Positions 8,325-17,652 are shown, counted from the stretch's first letter. The stretch is 37,880 nt of DNA from Betaproteobacteria bacterium (GCA_016208425.1 JACQYA010000008.1:1-37880); one strand, 5' to 3'. Translations and numbers: made by a program. The notes: generated by a model not told the origin, from the sequence alone.

Positions 8325-9488
8325 ATGAAACGTATTCTCGTCTGGGACATCCCGACCCGCCTTTTCCACTGGCTGCTCGCCGCCAGCTTCGCCGTCGCCT
8401 GGGCCAGCAGCGGGTCGGACGAGTGGCTGTCGGTACACGGTTTCTCCGGCTACCTGATGCTGGGACTGATCGTCTTCCGTCTGATCTGGGGCGTCGCGGG
8501 AGGCAACTACGCCCGTTTTTCGTCATTCCGGCATGGGTCGCTAGCGGGACTGGCGTACCTGCGACAACTGCTGGCCGGCCACGCGCGGCGGCATATCGGC
8601 CATAACCCGGCGGGCGCCCAGGCGGTGTTCCTGATGCTCGCCCTCGGGCTGGCCGTCTGCCTGACCGGCGTCCTCACCCAGGGCGGCGAAGAAGGGCACG
8701 GTGCGGCAGCCGGCCTGACCGGGGTCGCTGTTGGCCGGCTGTTCAAGGAAGCGCACGAGATTGCGGCCACGCTGATGCTGCTCGTCGTCATCGGCCATCT
8801 GGCCGGCGTCGCGCTGGAAAGCTGGCGGCACAGGGAGAACCTGCCGCGCGCGATGATTACCGGCTTCAAGGAAGCGCCGGACGAGGCTCTGGACGATTCG
8901 CCGGCCTCGCGCCGCTACCCGCTGGTCGGCGCATCGCTCCTGCTCTCGGCGATCGCCTTTGGCCTGTGGTGGTTTTCCTACGCCCTGCCCGCCGCGCTTG
9001 CGCCAAAATCCACGGCAGACGGCGCAGCGCCGCAGGTCGCCTTCGTCGGCGCCAGGCTGCCCGACGATCCGCAGTGGCGGGAGGAATGCGGCAGCTGCCA
9101 CCTCGCCTTTCATCCCAACCTGCTGCCGGCGCGCTCGTGGCGCAAGCTGGTGGCCGAACAGGACAAGCATTTCGGCGCCGATCTGGCGCTCGATGCGCCC
9201 ACCGCCCAGGCGCTTCTCGTCTTCATGGAAAACAATGCGGCAGAACGCGGCCCGACGGAAGCCGCCTTCAAGATCGAACGTTCGCTGCGCGACGGCGCAA
9301 CGCCGCTGCGCATCACCGAAACCCCTTACTGGATCAAGAAGCACAAGGAAATTGCACCGGCCGACTGGCGCTTGCCGCAGGTCGACAGCCGGGCCAACTG
9401 CGCCGCCTGCCACCGGGATGCCGAGGCCGGAACCTTCGAAGACGCCGCGATGCACATCCCGAAAGCGGCGCCAAACGCGCGTTTTTGA
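8325..9488 (+). CDS. Cytochrome b561-type membrane protein fused to a C-terminal diheme cytochrome c domain
   Basis: A 387-residue fusion. Residues 1-220 are a di-heme cytochrome b561 (KRILVWDIPTRLFHWLL start; likely heme ligands His15, His38, His144, His158; helices near 13-30, 40-58, 97-117, 147-165) with a further helix at about 200-220. Residues 235-387 form a DHC domain with CGSCH (255-259) and CAACH (359-363). It would oxidise membrane quinol (or a similar donor) and hand electrons through its own c hemes to soluble DHC and then SHP. Start ATG 8325 follows dhc by 19 bp; the ribosome site is weak. The separate-gene version of this b cytochrome is known beside SHP/DHC; the covalent DHC is the notable point. 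Confidence 0.88.
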   Translation: MKRILVWDIPTRLFHWLLAASFAVAWASSGSDEWLSVHGFSGYLMLGLIVFRLIWGVAGGNYARFSSFRHGSLAGLAYLRQLLAGHARRHIGHNPAGAQAVFLMLALGLAVCLTGVLTQGGEEGHGAAAGLTGVAVGRLFKEAHEIAATLMLLVVIGHLAGVALESWRHRENLPRAMITGFKEAPDEALDDSPASRRYPLVGASLLLSAIAFGLWWFSYALPAALAPKSTADGAAPQVAFVGARLPDDPQWREECGSCHLAFHPNLLPARSWRKLVAEQDKHFGADLALDAPTAQALLVFMENNAAERGPTEAAFKIERSLRDGATPLRITETPYWIKKHKEIAPADWRLPQVDSRANCAACHRDAEAGTFEDAAMHIPKAAPNARF

Positions 9489-9605
9489 CCGGCGACAACG
9501 CGGGGTTGGCGTCTCCGGCCGGGGCGGAGGGTGGAAAGCCGTTGTTTTTCGCGCTCCCGGCTCCGAAACTGGCCGCCATCCTCCCCCCGACCCCGGGTCG
9601 CTATA

Positions 9606-9633
9606 ACTATAGTGCTATGACTATAGTAATATG
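9606..9633. repeat. Tandem 14-bp repeat with paired ACTATAGT palindromes
   Basis: ACTATAGTGCTATG (9606-9619) is followed immediately by ACTATAGTAATATG (9620-9633); each contains the perfect palindrome ACTATAGT, one helical turn and a third apart. TATAAC/TATAGT are also -10-like. The site lies about 90 bp upstream of the chemoreceptor start and looks like an operator or overlapping promoters. The same octamer occurs at 22926. Confidence 0.5.
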
Positions 9634-9723
9634 GCCGACGATGGGAAGCGCCGGATTCTGTGGTTTGCGGAGCGCGAACTTTCCCGTTTGACGCCACCAA
9701 AAAAACAAATCGGGGAGCCAACG

Positions 9724-11823
9724 TTGAAGACCAATCTGCCAGTCACCCAGAAAGAAAAGCCCTATCCGGCGGGGTATTATCTGACCTCCAGAACCGATCT
9801 CCGGGGGATCGTGACCGATGCCAACGATGCTTTTGTCGAACTCTCGGGCTATTCGCGCGACGAGCTGGTCGGCCAGAGCCACAACATCGTCCGCCACCCC
9901 GACATGCCGCCGCAGGTTTTCGCGGATCTCTGGGGCACCCTGGGCGCCGGCTTGCCGTGGCGCGGGATCATCAAGAATCGCGCCAAGAACGGCGACCACT
10001 ACTGGGTCGAAGCCTTTGTCGTCCCCGTGGTCGAAAACGAACGCCGGGTCGGCTACATGTCGATGCGCTCGCAAGCCTCGCGCGCGGCGATCGCCCAGGC
10101 CGAGGCGAACTACCAGCGCCTGCGCAAGACGGGCGCGTCTTTCGACAACCGGCCGCCGATCTGGCGGCGCCTCACGATCCGGGTGCGGCTGCTGGCCGCG
10201 ATGGTGTTCATGGCGGTCATGATGGCCGGCGGCGGCGCCATCGGCGTCATCGGCATCGCCTTGTCCAACAGCGCGCTGGAAAACTGCTACCGGATCTCGC
10301 TGGAACCGATTGCGGCCATCGGACGGATCACGGCGCTGATGGCCGACAACCGCGCCCAGATCATGCTCGCGCTGCAGCACGACAGCAAAAACGCTTTTTC
10401 CGCGCTGCACGAGCACCCGGTGACGATGCATACCGACGCCATCGTCAAAAACCGGGACGAAATCAGCGCGCTGATCGGCGAGATGGACAAGCGCCCGCTC
10501 GCCGCCGGAATCGCCGCGCTCATGGAGCGCTACCGCATCGAGCGCGAGGCCTTTGTCGCCCAGGGGCTGGTTCCCGCCCGCCAGGCGATTCTCGACCAGC
10601 AGTTCGACGAGGCGAACGCTATCCTGCTGAAAGACATAAACCCGACCTACAAAAAGGCCGTCGGCGCCGCAGAAGAAGTGCAGGAGGCGCTGAAAAGGGT
10701 GGCGCGCGACGATTTTGCCGCCGCCGAGGAACGCTACCGGAACGTGCTTGCCCTGGCTGTCGGCGGCACGGCGCTGGCGCTGCTGCTGGTGGGCGTGGCC
10801 GCCTTTTCCCTGCTGCGCGCCATCGTCGAACCGCTGCGCCGCGTGATCGGCCACTTCGACCGCATTGCGCAGGGCGATCTGACCGAGCGCATCGACATTT
10901 CCGGGCGCGACGAAACCGGCCGGGTGCTCACCAAACTGGCCGGCATGCAGGTGCACCTGACGGTGATGCTCGACGAAATCCAGAGCGCCGCCAAGGTCAT
11001 CGAGCGGCAATCGATGCGCGTCGAATGGCAGACCGCCAGCGTGATGGATCAATCCGAACAACAGAGCGACCGGGCCAGCAGCGTGGTCGCCGCCACCGAA
11101 GAGTTCTCCGAGTCGATACGCGAGGTCGCCGATGCCGCTGCGGCCACGGCGGTTGCCGCCGAACAGGCCGAACTCCAGGTACACGCCGCCCAGACGAGCA
11201 TGGCGGAAAGCTCGGAGGCGACGGGGCGCGTCGTCAATGCCGTGCAAGCATCCAGCCGAACGATCAGCGACCTCAACCGATCCATCGAAAGGATCGGCGA
11301 CATCAGCCAGGTCATCAAGGAGATCGCCGAACAGACCAACCTGCTCGCGCTCAACGCCGCCATCGAGGCGGCGCGCGCCGGCGAGACCGGGCGCGGCTTT
11401 GCCGTCGTCGCCGACGAAGTGCGCAAGCTGGCCGAGCGGACGAGCAAATCGACGACCGACATCGCGGCGACCGTGGCGGATGTGCGGCGGGTCGCCGACA
11501 CTGCCGTCGTCACCATGGATCACGCCGTCACCGAAGTGGAACAGGGCATCGGCCTGATCCGCGACAGCGTGGCGGGGCTCAACCAGGTCACCGGCTCCAG
11601 CCGCGAAGTGACCGGCATGGCGCGCCACATCGCCAACGCCGCCCGCGAACAGTCGGCCGCCTCCGAACTGGTGGCGAGCAACATGGAGCGCATCGCCGGC
11701 CTGATCGACGGGAACCTGGAAGCGGCGCGCGAAGCCAAGGGCGCCACCGATTCGCTCAACGGCGCCGCCGGCGAGCTGCGGAGAGTCGTCGGCCAGTTCA
11801 AGGTGATCGAAGAAGCGGTTTAG
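9724..11823 (+). CDS. Aer-like PAS methyl-accepting chemotaxis receptor with an additional ligand domain
   Basis: About 699 residues. An N-terminal cytosolic PAS domain (roughly 15-110; [34 protein letters not shown]) resembles the FAD-binding PAS of Aer. A first membrane helix near 155-180 is followed by a four-helix-bundle-like extracytoplasmic stretch, a second helix near 340-362, a HAMP domain and the MCP signalling hairpin with [19 protein letters not shown] at about 535-553. Such receptors steer swimming by redox state. Start TTG 9724 is preferred: GGGGAG lies about seven bases upstream and it yields the family start MKTNLPVT; an in-frame ATG 31 codons earlier adds a poorly conserved extension. 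It lies between the SHP operon and the two-component genes. It lacks an obvious C-terminal NWETF CheR tether. Confidence 0.9.
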   Translation: MKTNLPVTQKEKPYPAGYYLTSRTDLRGIVTDANDAFVELSGYSRDELVGQSHNIVRHPDMPPQVFADLWGTLGAGLPWRGIIKNRAKNGDHYWVEAFVVPVVENERRVGYMSMRSQASRAAIAQAEANYQRLRKTGASFDNRPPIWRRLTIRVRLLAAMVFMAVMMAGGGAIGVIGIALSNSALENCYRISLEPIAAIGRITALMADNRAQIMLALQHDSKNAFSALHEHPVTMHTDAIVKNRDEISALIGEMDKRPLAAGIAALMERYRIEREAFVAQGLVPARQAILDQQFDEANAILLKDINPTYKKAVGAAEEVQEALKRVARDDFAAAEERYRNVLALAVGGTALALLLVGVAAFSLLRAIVEPLRRVIGHFDRIAQGDLTERIDISGRDETGRVLTKLAGMQVHLTVMLDEIQSAAKVIERQSMRVEWQTASVMDQSEQQSDRASSVVAATEEFSESIREVADAAAATAVAAEQAELQVHAAQTSMAESSEATGRVVNAVQASSRTISDLNRSIERIGDISQVIKEIAEQTNLLALNAAIEAARAGETGRGFAVVADEVRKLAERTSKSTTDIAATVADVRRVADTAVVTMDHAVTEVEQGIGLIRDSVAGLNQVTGSSREVTGMARHIANAAREQSAASELVASNMERIAGLIDGNLEAAREAKGATDSLNGAAGELRRVVGQFKVIEEAV

Positions 11824-11859
11824 CGCCGGCGCCGCACCGCGTTTTCCGGGAGGGTGCCG

Positions 11860-12534
11860 ATGCGCGTTCTGATCGTTGAAGACGACCGCCTGCTCGGCGA
11901 GGGCATCCAGATGGGCCTGCGCCAGGCGGGCTGGCAGGCCGACCGGGTAAGCGATGGCCTGGCCGCGCGACACGCGCTGGCGGGCGAACCTTTTGCCGCG
12001 CTGGTGCTCGATCTCGGCCTGCCCCGTTTATCCGGCCTGGAAGTTCTCAAGGGGCTGCGCGCGGGCGGTAGCAAGCTGCCCGTACTGATCCTCACGGCGC
12101 GGGATACGCCGGAAGATGTCGTCGCCGGCCTCGACGCCGGCGCCGACGACTACGTCGTCAAACCCTTCAACCTCGGCGAACTGGCGGCGCGCCTGCGCGC
12201 CCTGGTGCGCCGCGCCGGGGGGCGCGCCGCATCCGAGCTGATTCACGGCGAGTTCCAACAATTGCGGCTCGATCCGGCGAGCCGGCGGGTTGTCTTTCGC
12301 GGCACCCCGGTCGATCTGTCGGCGCGCGAGTTCGATCTGCTGCACGAACTGCTCGACAACGCCGGCCGCGTGATGACCAAAGCGCAGCTCTCGGAACGCC
12401 TCTACGCCTGGGGCGACGAACTGGAATCGAACGCCATCGAGGTGCATATCCACCATCTGCGCCGCAAGCTGGCGCCCGAGCTGATCCGCACCGTGCGCGG
12501 CGTCGGCTACCTGATCCCCGGGCCAGGCCAGTGA
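11860..12534 (+). CDS. OmpR-family response regulator, PmrA/QseB subfamily
   Basis: A 224-residue regulator: receiver domain with DD at 8-9, phospho-acceptor Asp51 in LVLDLGLP and the conserved lysine in VVKPF near 103; C-terminal winged helix ending IRTVRGVGYLIPG. The start is ATG 11860 because GGGAGG lies six bases upstream; a GTG two codons earlier touches that site. It overlaps the kinase gene by four bases (GTGA). Subfamily members bind CTTAAT-N5-CTTAAT repeats, exactly what lies upstream of shp, so shp control by this regulator is a testable inference. Confidence 0.92.
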   Translation: MRVLIVEDDRLLGEGIQMGLRQAGWQADRVSDGLAARHALAGEPFAALVLDLGLPRLSGLEVLKGLRAGGSKLPVLILTARDTPEDVVAGLDAGADDYVVKPFNLGELAARLRALVRRAGGRAASELIHGEFQQLRLDPASRRVVFRGTPVDLSAREFDLLHELLDNAGRVMTKAQLSERLYAWGDELESNAIEVHIHHLRRKLAPELIRTVRGVGYLIPGPGQ

Positions 12535-13922
12535 GCGCGCCCGCCCGGCCGACGCCCTCCCCCGCCTACTCGCTGCGCCTGCGTATCCTGTTTGGCGTGC
12601 TGGCGGCGGTGACGGTCGCCTGGATCGTCGTTTCCTTCTTCGCGTATCGCGAGGCCAAGCACGAAGCCGAAGAGCTGCTCGACGCGCATCTGGCGCAGTC
12701 GGCGAGTTTGCTCTTCTCCTTTCTTGGCGACGAAGCTCATGAACTTGTAGAAGAAGAGCACGCTCCCCGCCACCGTTATGACAAGAAAGTCGCCTTCCAA
12801 GTATGGGAAGGCGGCAGCCGTCTCCTCACCCACTCGGAAAGCGCGCCCAATATCCGGCTATCGGCGAAGGACGAGGGCTTCTCGGATGTTTCCGTCGGAG
12901 GCAGAACATGGCGCGTATTCAGCACCTGGAACCCGGATCGCGACTATCTGGTGCAGGTCGCCGACGCAACCGGCAGCCGGGACGATGTGAGCCGACACAT
13001 CGCCTGGCGTTTGCTGACCCCCCTGGCCTTTGGCCTGCCCGCGCTGGGGCTGGCGCTGGGCGGTTTTATCGTCGCCGCCTTCCGCCCGCTGACGCGGCTG
13101 GCCGACCGGATTGCGACGCAAGCGCCCGAACGCCTGCAAGCGATCGACTTGCCCGGTGCACCCAGCGAAGTGCTGCCGATTCTCGAACGCCTGAACCGCC
13201 TCTTCGAGCGGGTGAACCGCACACAGGAAGAAGAACGGCGCTTTACGGCCGACGCCGCGCACGAGCTGCGCACGCCGCTCGCCGTAATGCAAACCTGTGC
13301 CGAAGTGGCGAGCGCGGCCGGCGACGACGCGGCGCGGCGGCACGCGCTCGACAATCTGCTGGCTGGCAGCCAGCGCGCGACCCGCCTGCTGGAACAACTG
13401 CTGATGCTCGCCCGGCTCGATGCCCGGGCCGAACTGTCGGGGATAGCGCCTTGCGATCTGCGCGCCATCGTCGTCGGTACGGTCGCCACGCTGATCCCGG
13501 CTGCGATGCGAAAAGGCGTCGAGGTCGAGGTCGACGAAGGCGCGCCGGTGCCGGTCGACGGTGCGCCGATGCTGCTCCAGGTGCTGGTCCGCAACCTGGT
13601 GGACAACGCCATCCGCTATACGCCGGCCGGCGGCAGCGTGCGCGTCGAATTTGAACTCGCGCATCCGCCGGAAAGCGGCGCCCGCCTGCGCGTCGCGGAC
13701 AGCGGCCCGGGTATCCCGCAAGCCTTGCGCGCCGAAGTCATGGGACGTTTTCGGCGGCTTGACGAAAGCGGCGAGGAAGGGCACGGGCTCGGCCTCTCCA
13801 TCGTTGCCCGCATCGCCGGGCTGCACGGTGCGCGGATCGCGCTGGGCGAAAATAAACCGGCCGGCGGTTTGAGCGTCTCGGTTGTTTTTGCCCCGGAAGC
13901 GGCGCCCGCGCGCCAAGAGTAG
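12531..13922 (+). CDS. Sensor histidine kinase, QseC/PmrB-like
   Basis: A 463-residue membrane kinase: first helix at about 16-38, periplasmic sensor region 40-158, second helix 160-184, HAMP-like linker, H-box FTADAAHELRTPLAV with phospho-acceptor His244, N-box around NLVDNAIRY, and ATP-lid motifs DSGPGIP and GHGLGLSI. It starts with GTG overlapping the regulator stop. Its periplasmic domain is acidic with several histidines (EEEHAPRHRY), which might bind a cation, but the signal is not deducible. Partner of the preceding regulator by overlap and domain pairing. Confidence 0.92.
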   Translation: MSAPARPTPSPAYSLRLRILFGVLAAVTVAWIVVSFFAYREAKHEAEELLDAHLAQSASLLFSFLGDEAHELVEEEHAPRHRYDKKVAFQVWEGGSRLLTHSESAPNIRLSAKDEGFSDVSVGGRTWRVFSTWNPDRDYLVQVADATGSRDDVSRHIAWRLLTPLAFGLPALGLALGGFIVAAFRPLTRLADRIATQAPERLQAIDLPGAPSEVLPILERLNRLFERVNRTQEEERRFTADAAHELRTPLAVMQTCAEVASAAGDDAARRHALDNLLAGSQRATRLLEQLLMLARLDARAELSGIAPCDLRAIVVGTVATLIPAAMRKGVEVEVDEGAPVPVDGAPMLLQVLVRNLVDNAIRYTPAGGSVRVEFELAHPPESGARLRVADSGPGIPQALRAEVMGRFRRLDESGEEGHGLGLSIVARIAGLHGARIALGENKPAGGLSVSVVFAPEAAPARQE

Positions 13923-13971
13923 CCGGGGGTACACCCCTCTGCCATGGCAAACACCCAGCGAGGATGATCGC

Positions 13972-15237
13972 ATGCTTGAAATTCATCGTATTGTTATCAA
14001 ACGCCTGTTTCTGGCCTGGCTGGCGCTGTCCATCGTCGCCGGAACAGCGATCTATATCTACGAGATCGAAAAGATCGACGACACCATCGTCGCGCACGCC
14101 GCCGCCGAAGCCGAGCGCTTCGCGCCCGATGGGATAGACACCGCCAGCCTGACCGCCGCCGAAATCGAAAGCCTGCGCCTGAAGGCACAGCACTTCATTA
14201 GCAAAAACTTCGTCGTCCTCGAAACCTACGATCAAAGCGAGAAAAAGCTGTTCGAGGCGGTCAACCCGGCGTACGAAGCGATTGAAAAAGAGCTGGCGAA
14301 AACCGCCCATCGTTTCCCCCGCGACGGCCAGCACCACTATGAAAGATTCAACATCGGCGGCGAAACGCTGGTGCGGATACTGATGCCTTTGACGGGCAGC
14401 GCGGGCGTAAGCGCCGGCTATTTCGAGGCCGTCTTCGTCGTCGACCAAGAAGAGCTGGCCCATTTGCAGGCCGATCTGGAACGCTTCGTGCTGATCGCTC
14501 TCCTGTGCGTGCTGGGAACGACGCTGCCCCTCTATCCCGTAATCATCTCTCTGAACCGCGACGTGCTGCGTTTCTCCAGCGAAGTCGTCAAGGGCAACCT
14601 GGACACCGTCTCGGTGCTCGGCACCGCGATCGCGCAACGCGATTCGGATACCGGCGACCACAACTATCGCGTCACGCTGTACGCGATACGGCTCGCCGAA
14701 GCGATCGGCACCGAGAAGATGGACATGCGCTCGCTGATTCTCGGCGCCTTCCTGCACGACGTCGGCAAAATCGGCATCAGCGACAACATCCTGCTCAAAC
14801 CCGGCAAGCTCGATGAAGGGGAATTCGCCATCATGCGCACCCACGTCGACCTGGGCGTCCGGATCATCGGCGCTTCGGCCTGGCTGCTGGCTGCGAGGGA
14901 GGTCATCGAATGCCACCACGAAAAATACGATGGCGGCGGCTACCCGCGAGGCCTGCGCGGCGAGGAGATCCCGCTGGTCGCGCGCATCTTCGCCGTGGTC
15001 GACGTCTTCGACGCCCTGACCTCGCGCCGCCCCTACAAGGAACCCTGGCCGTTCGACAAGGCGATGGACACCCTAGAACAAGACGCCGGCAGCCATTTTG
15101 ACCCGCGAGTGGTGGCCGCCTTCAAGACCTTCGCCGCCGCGCTGCACGCGGAAATCGGCAACGCCAGCGAGTCCGACCTTTCGGCGCGCATGAGGCCGCT
15201 GGTCGAACGCTACTACCTGCGCTCTCCGCCACGCTAG
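13972..15237 (+). CDS. Membrane-bound HD-GYP cyclic-di-GMP phosphodiesterase
   Basis: A 421-residue protein with a helix at 10-30, a periplasmic segment of about 140 residues, a second helix near 170-193, and a C-terminal HD-GYP domain with HDVGK at 262-266 and HHEKYDGGGYPRGL at 315-328. All metal-binding and GYP residues are present, so hydrolysis of cyclic-di-GMP is expected. Start ATG 13972 has GCGAGGA upstream at correct spacing; an upstream extension is open but lacks support. It follows the kinase by 49 bp and may be co-transcribed, tying redox sensing to motile/sessile choice. Confidence 0.9.
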   Translation: MLEIHRIVIKRLFLAWLALSIVAGTAIYIYEIEKIDDTIVAHAAAEAERFAPDGIDTASLTAAEIESLRLKAQHFISKNFVVLETYDQSEKKLFEAVNPAYEAIEKELAKTAHRFPRDGQHHYERFNIGGETLVRILMPLTGSAGVSAGYFEAVFVVDQEELAHLQADLERFVLIALLCVLGTTLPLYPVIISLNRDVLRFSSEVVKGNLDTVSVLGTAIAQRDSDTGDHNYRVTLYAIRLAEAIGTEKMDMRSLILGAFLHDVGKIGISDNILLKPGKLDEGEFAIMRTHVDLGVRIIGASAWLLAAREVIECHHEKYDGGGYPRGLRGEEIPLVARIFAVVDVFDALTSRRPYKEPWPFDKAMDTLEQDAGSHFDPRVVAAFKTFAAALHAEIGNASESDLSARMRPLVERYYLRSPPR

Positions 15238-15559
15238 CGGACACTCACCCTGAAACGCGCGGACGCCGTCGGAGCGGCCTTGGCCGTGAATCCGAAGCAG
15301 AACGGGCGCAACGTGTCGCGGACAGGTTTCGTCCAAGCATTTGATTGCTTGAGAGCCGATGCCATTTTGGGGCGCCTCGCAAAAACGGCGGATATTTTCT
15401 CGAATTTTCCGCCGATTTGATTTCCCTCAAACCCGCCGCCCCTTCCGGCCTCCCCCTGCGACGATATGCCGCAGAGTCGCCCCCGCCTTTTTCGTTACGA
15501 TTCGCCTCGCCTTGAAACAAGATAAACACCGGCGAGCGACGCAGGTTTACGGAAAAGCG
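15238..15559. other. Intergenic region with two hairpins, no gene seen
   Basis: This 322-bp gap separates the signalling block from the TonB cluster. Two inverted repeats are visible: CAAGCA/TGCTTG (15334-15351) and CGGCGGA/TCCGCCG (15386-15414, 15-base loop). Either could be part of a terminator for the HD-GYP gene or of a leader for the TonB cluster. No Fur box, cobalamin riboswitch box or strong promoter was recognised. Confidence 0.4.
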
Positions 15560-16090
15560 ATGGGATTGATTTACAGGAGTGGCACAATTTTCGGCATGCT
15601 GGCCGCGCTGCTGGCATCGGCGGCGCTGGCCCGTGCGGGAGATCGCGTCCCGTCGCCGGCCGGGGCGGCCGAAAACCGGGTTCGTCCGTTTGTCGCCGGA
15701 AGCCTGGCGGAGATCGTCGCCGCCCGCGCCGGCAAGCCTTTTGCGATGGCTTTCTGGTCGGTGGGCTGTGCGCATTGCCCGGCCGAGTTGAAAGCGCTCG
15801 GCGAGCTGAAGCGCCAATACCCGAAGCTGGATGTCGTTCTGGTCGCCGCCGATTCGCCGGACGAAGCGCCGGAGGCGGCGCGCTTGGCCGAGCGGTCTGG
15901 CCTTGGCCGCGTCGAACAATGGGTTTTCGCCGACCCGGTGCCGGAACGTCTGCGTTTCGAGATCGACAGACGCTGGCTGGGCGAGTTGCCGCGCACCCAT
16001 TTATACGACCGCCTGCACCGGCTCGAACCGGTGTCGGGCGTCGTTTCCCGGCGGAAGCTGGCCGCCTGGATTCGGGGGAATCCGCCTTGA
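15560..16090 (+). CDS. TlpA-like periplasmic thioredoxin-fold protein
   Basis: About 176 residues with a signal peptide (1-26, GMLAALLASAALARAG) and a thioredoxin fold whose active motif is CAHC at 70-73 in AFWSVGCAHCPAE. TlpA/ResA-type proteins reduce disulfides, for instance in apocytochromes or copper sites. The start chosen is ATG 15560, supported by a GGAAAA sequence; ATG 15596 is possible but would shorten the signal peptide. It overlaps tonB by four bases and is first in a TonB transport cluster, so it may keep cysteines of the secreted CxCC protein or the receptor reduced (inference). Confidence 0.8.
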   Translation: MGLIYRSGTIFGMLAALLASAALARAGDRVPSPAGAAENRVRPFVAGSLAEIVAARAGKPFAMAFWSVGCAHCPAELKALGELKRQYPKLDVVLVAADSPDEAPEAARLAERSGLGRVEQWVFADPVPERLRFEIDRRWLGELPRTHLYDRLHRLEPVSGVVSRRKLAAWIRGNPP

Positions 16091-16779
16091 CCCCAGAATT
16101 GAACGCCGGCGAATCGGCCGTGGCGGTCGCAGTGGCGTATTTCGCGCCGCCGGAGCAAGCGCGCCCGGCGTTCTGGCGGCGTTGCTTTTCCTTCGGCTCG
16201 GTGGCGGGCCTGCACTTGCTCGGCCTGCTGCTGGCGGTCGGTCTCGCCGTCCGGCCGGATCTCGCCCAACCGTTGCACGCGCTGACGGTGCGCGTGCTGG
16301 AAATCGCGCCGACGCCGCCGAAGGTCGAGCCGCCACGGCCGAAACCGGTGGCTCCGCAGCCCGAGGCGCCTCTTCTTCCGCCGCCTGTCCTGACGGCAGC
16401 CAGTACGGCGGCGACCGTTTCCACCTTTGCCGTCGCCCCGCAGCCCGAACCGCGCCCTGTCGAAAGCCATCCTGCGCCGCCGGCGGCGCTCCCCGTCGTC
16501 GCCGCGCGGTTCGACGCCGACTATCTGCAAAACCCGAAGCCGGTCTACCCCCCGATGTCGCGCCGCTTGGGCGAAGAGGGCAAGGTCATCCTGCGCGTGC
16601 GCGTCGGCGCGCAAGGCGCATCGCTGGCCGTGGACATCAGGCAATCGAGTGGCCACCCGAGGCTGGACGAGGCGGCGCGGGCGGCGGTCGAGAAATGGCG
16701 CTTCGTTCCCGCCCGCCAGGGCGGCGAAGCGGTTGAAGCCACCGTGCTGGTGCCGCTGCACTTCACGCTGGATCGTTGA
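16087..16779 (+). CDS. tonB: TonB energy-transducing protein
   Basis: About 230 residues: one membrane helix at 34-55, a proline-rich spacer (74-134; PTPPKVEPPRPKPVAPQP) and a TonB C-terminal domain (143-228) with NPKPVYPPMSRRLGEEGKV and FVPARQGG. It transmits proton-motive force from ExbBD to an outer-membrane receptor. The start is best placed at TTG 16087, which overlaps the upstream stop (TTGA) and has GGGGGAA close upstream; the frame stays open upstream inside the previous gene. Dedicated to the receptor two genes on, judging by order. Confidence 0.88.
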   Translation: MTPELNAGESAVAVAVAYFAPPEQARPAFWRRCFSFGSVAGLHLLGLLLAVGLAVRPDLAQPLHALTVRVLEIAPTPPKVEPPRPKPVAPQPEAPLLPPPVLTAASTAATVSTFAVAPQPEPRPVESHPAPPAALPVVAARFDADYLQNPKPVYPPMSRRLGEEGKVILRVRVGAQGASLAVDIRQSSGHPRLDEAARAAVEKWRFVPARQGGEAVEATVLVPLHFTLDR

Positions 16780-16812
16780 TCGTTGATGGTGCGAAGAGAA
16801 CATTTCCAAATT

Positions 16813-16880
16813 CGTCATTCCCGCGCAGGCGGGAATCCAGGGGAGCACCACTGGATTCCGGGTCAAGCCCGGAATGACGG
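16813..16880. repeat. REP-like CGTCATTCC...GGAATGACG intergenic repeat
   Basis: The 68-bp element starts CGTCATTCCCGCGCAGGCGG and ends CCCGGAATGACGG, with mirror-image halves around a CTGGATTCC/GGAATCCAG core. It is a widely dispersed bacterial intergenic palindrome; a related copy lies at 33155-33220. It separates tonB from exbB. Confidence 0.8.
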
Positions 16881-16917
16881 ATGTCTTATTTAGCCGGTTT
16901 GTCAAGGAGCGACAAAA

Positions 16918-17652
16918 ATGCCCGTTGAACTCGGACTCTCCCATTTCTGGGCGCAAGGCGATGCCGTCAGCCGCTCGGTGGCTGCGGTTCTCTTCCTGTT
17001 ATCGGTCGGAAGCTGGTATCTGGTGGCCGGCAAGATCGTCGCGCTGAGTCGGGCGCGGCGCTGCCACGCGCGGGCGCTGAACGCCTTCTGGGGCGCCGAT
17101 TCGTTGCCGGCGGCGGTCGACGCGCTGCGCGCCGAAGACCAGACCGGCATTCTCGCCAGCCTCGCCGTTGCCGGCGCCAACGCGGCGGAGCTGCATCGCC
17201 AGCATGCGGCACGCGGCATCGGCGCGGGCGTTTCGGCCAGCGAGTTCGTCACCCGCGCGCTGCGCAACCAGATCGTCGAGTCGCAGGCAAGCATCGAAAG
17301 CGGTTTGACCTTTCTCGCCTCGGTGGGATCGACGGCGCCGTTCATCGGCCTGTTCGGCACCGTGTGGGGCATTTATCACGCGCTGGTCGGTCTCTCCGGC
17401 GCCACCCAGGTGGTGCTCGACAAGGTCGCCGGGCCGGTCGGCGAAGCTCTGATTATGACGGCCGCCGGTCTCTTCGTCGCCATCCCGGCGGTGTTGGCCT
17501 ACAACGCCTTTACCCGCGGCAACCGCCTGACGCTGGCCCGCCTCGACGGTTTCGCGCACGATCTGCACGCCTATCTGGTGACCGGGCTGCGCGGCCGGCC
17601 CGGCGACAAGCTGGTCGACCTCGATGCGGCGCGTGTTGCGCGCAGCGCGTAG
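16918..17652 (+). CDS. exbB: ExbB/TolQ/MotA-family proton channel subunit
   Basis: A 244-residue inner-membrane protein with helices near 18-38, 133-155 and 175-195; the second and third carry the ExbB signature FLASVGSTAPFIGLFGTVWGI and the proton-path threonine region LIMTAAGLFVAIPA. With ExbD it powers TonB. ATG 16918 follows AAGGAG by eight bases. It is 138 bp after tonB, the gap being filled mostly by a REP-like repeat, so exbBD may have weaker or separate expression. Confidence 0.92.
   Translation: MPVELGLSHFWAQGDAVSRSVAAVLFLLSVGSWYLVAGKIVALSRARRCHARALNAFWGADSLPAAVDALRAEDQTGILASLAVAGANAAELHRQHAARGIGAGVSASEFVTRALRNQIVESQASIESGLTFLASVGSTAPFIGLFGTVWGIYHALVGLSGATQVVLDKVAGPVGEALIMTAAGLFVAIPAVLAYNAFTRGNRLTLARLDGFAHDLHAYLVTGLRGRPGDKLVDLDAARVARSA

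Noticed and set aside
9607-11973. A 788-codon open frame on the minus strand across the chemoreceptor
   Set aside because: It is antisense to a gene with full PAS, HAMP and MCP signatures; its histidine/arginine/glycine-rich sequence is the usual mirror of high-GC codon use and has no domain.
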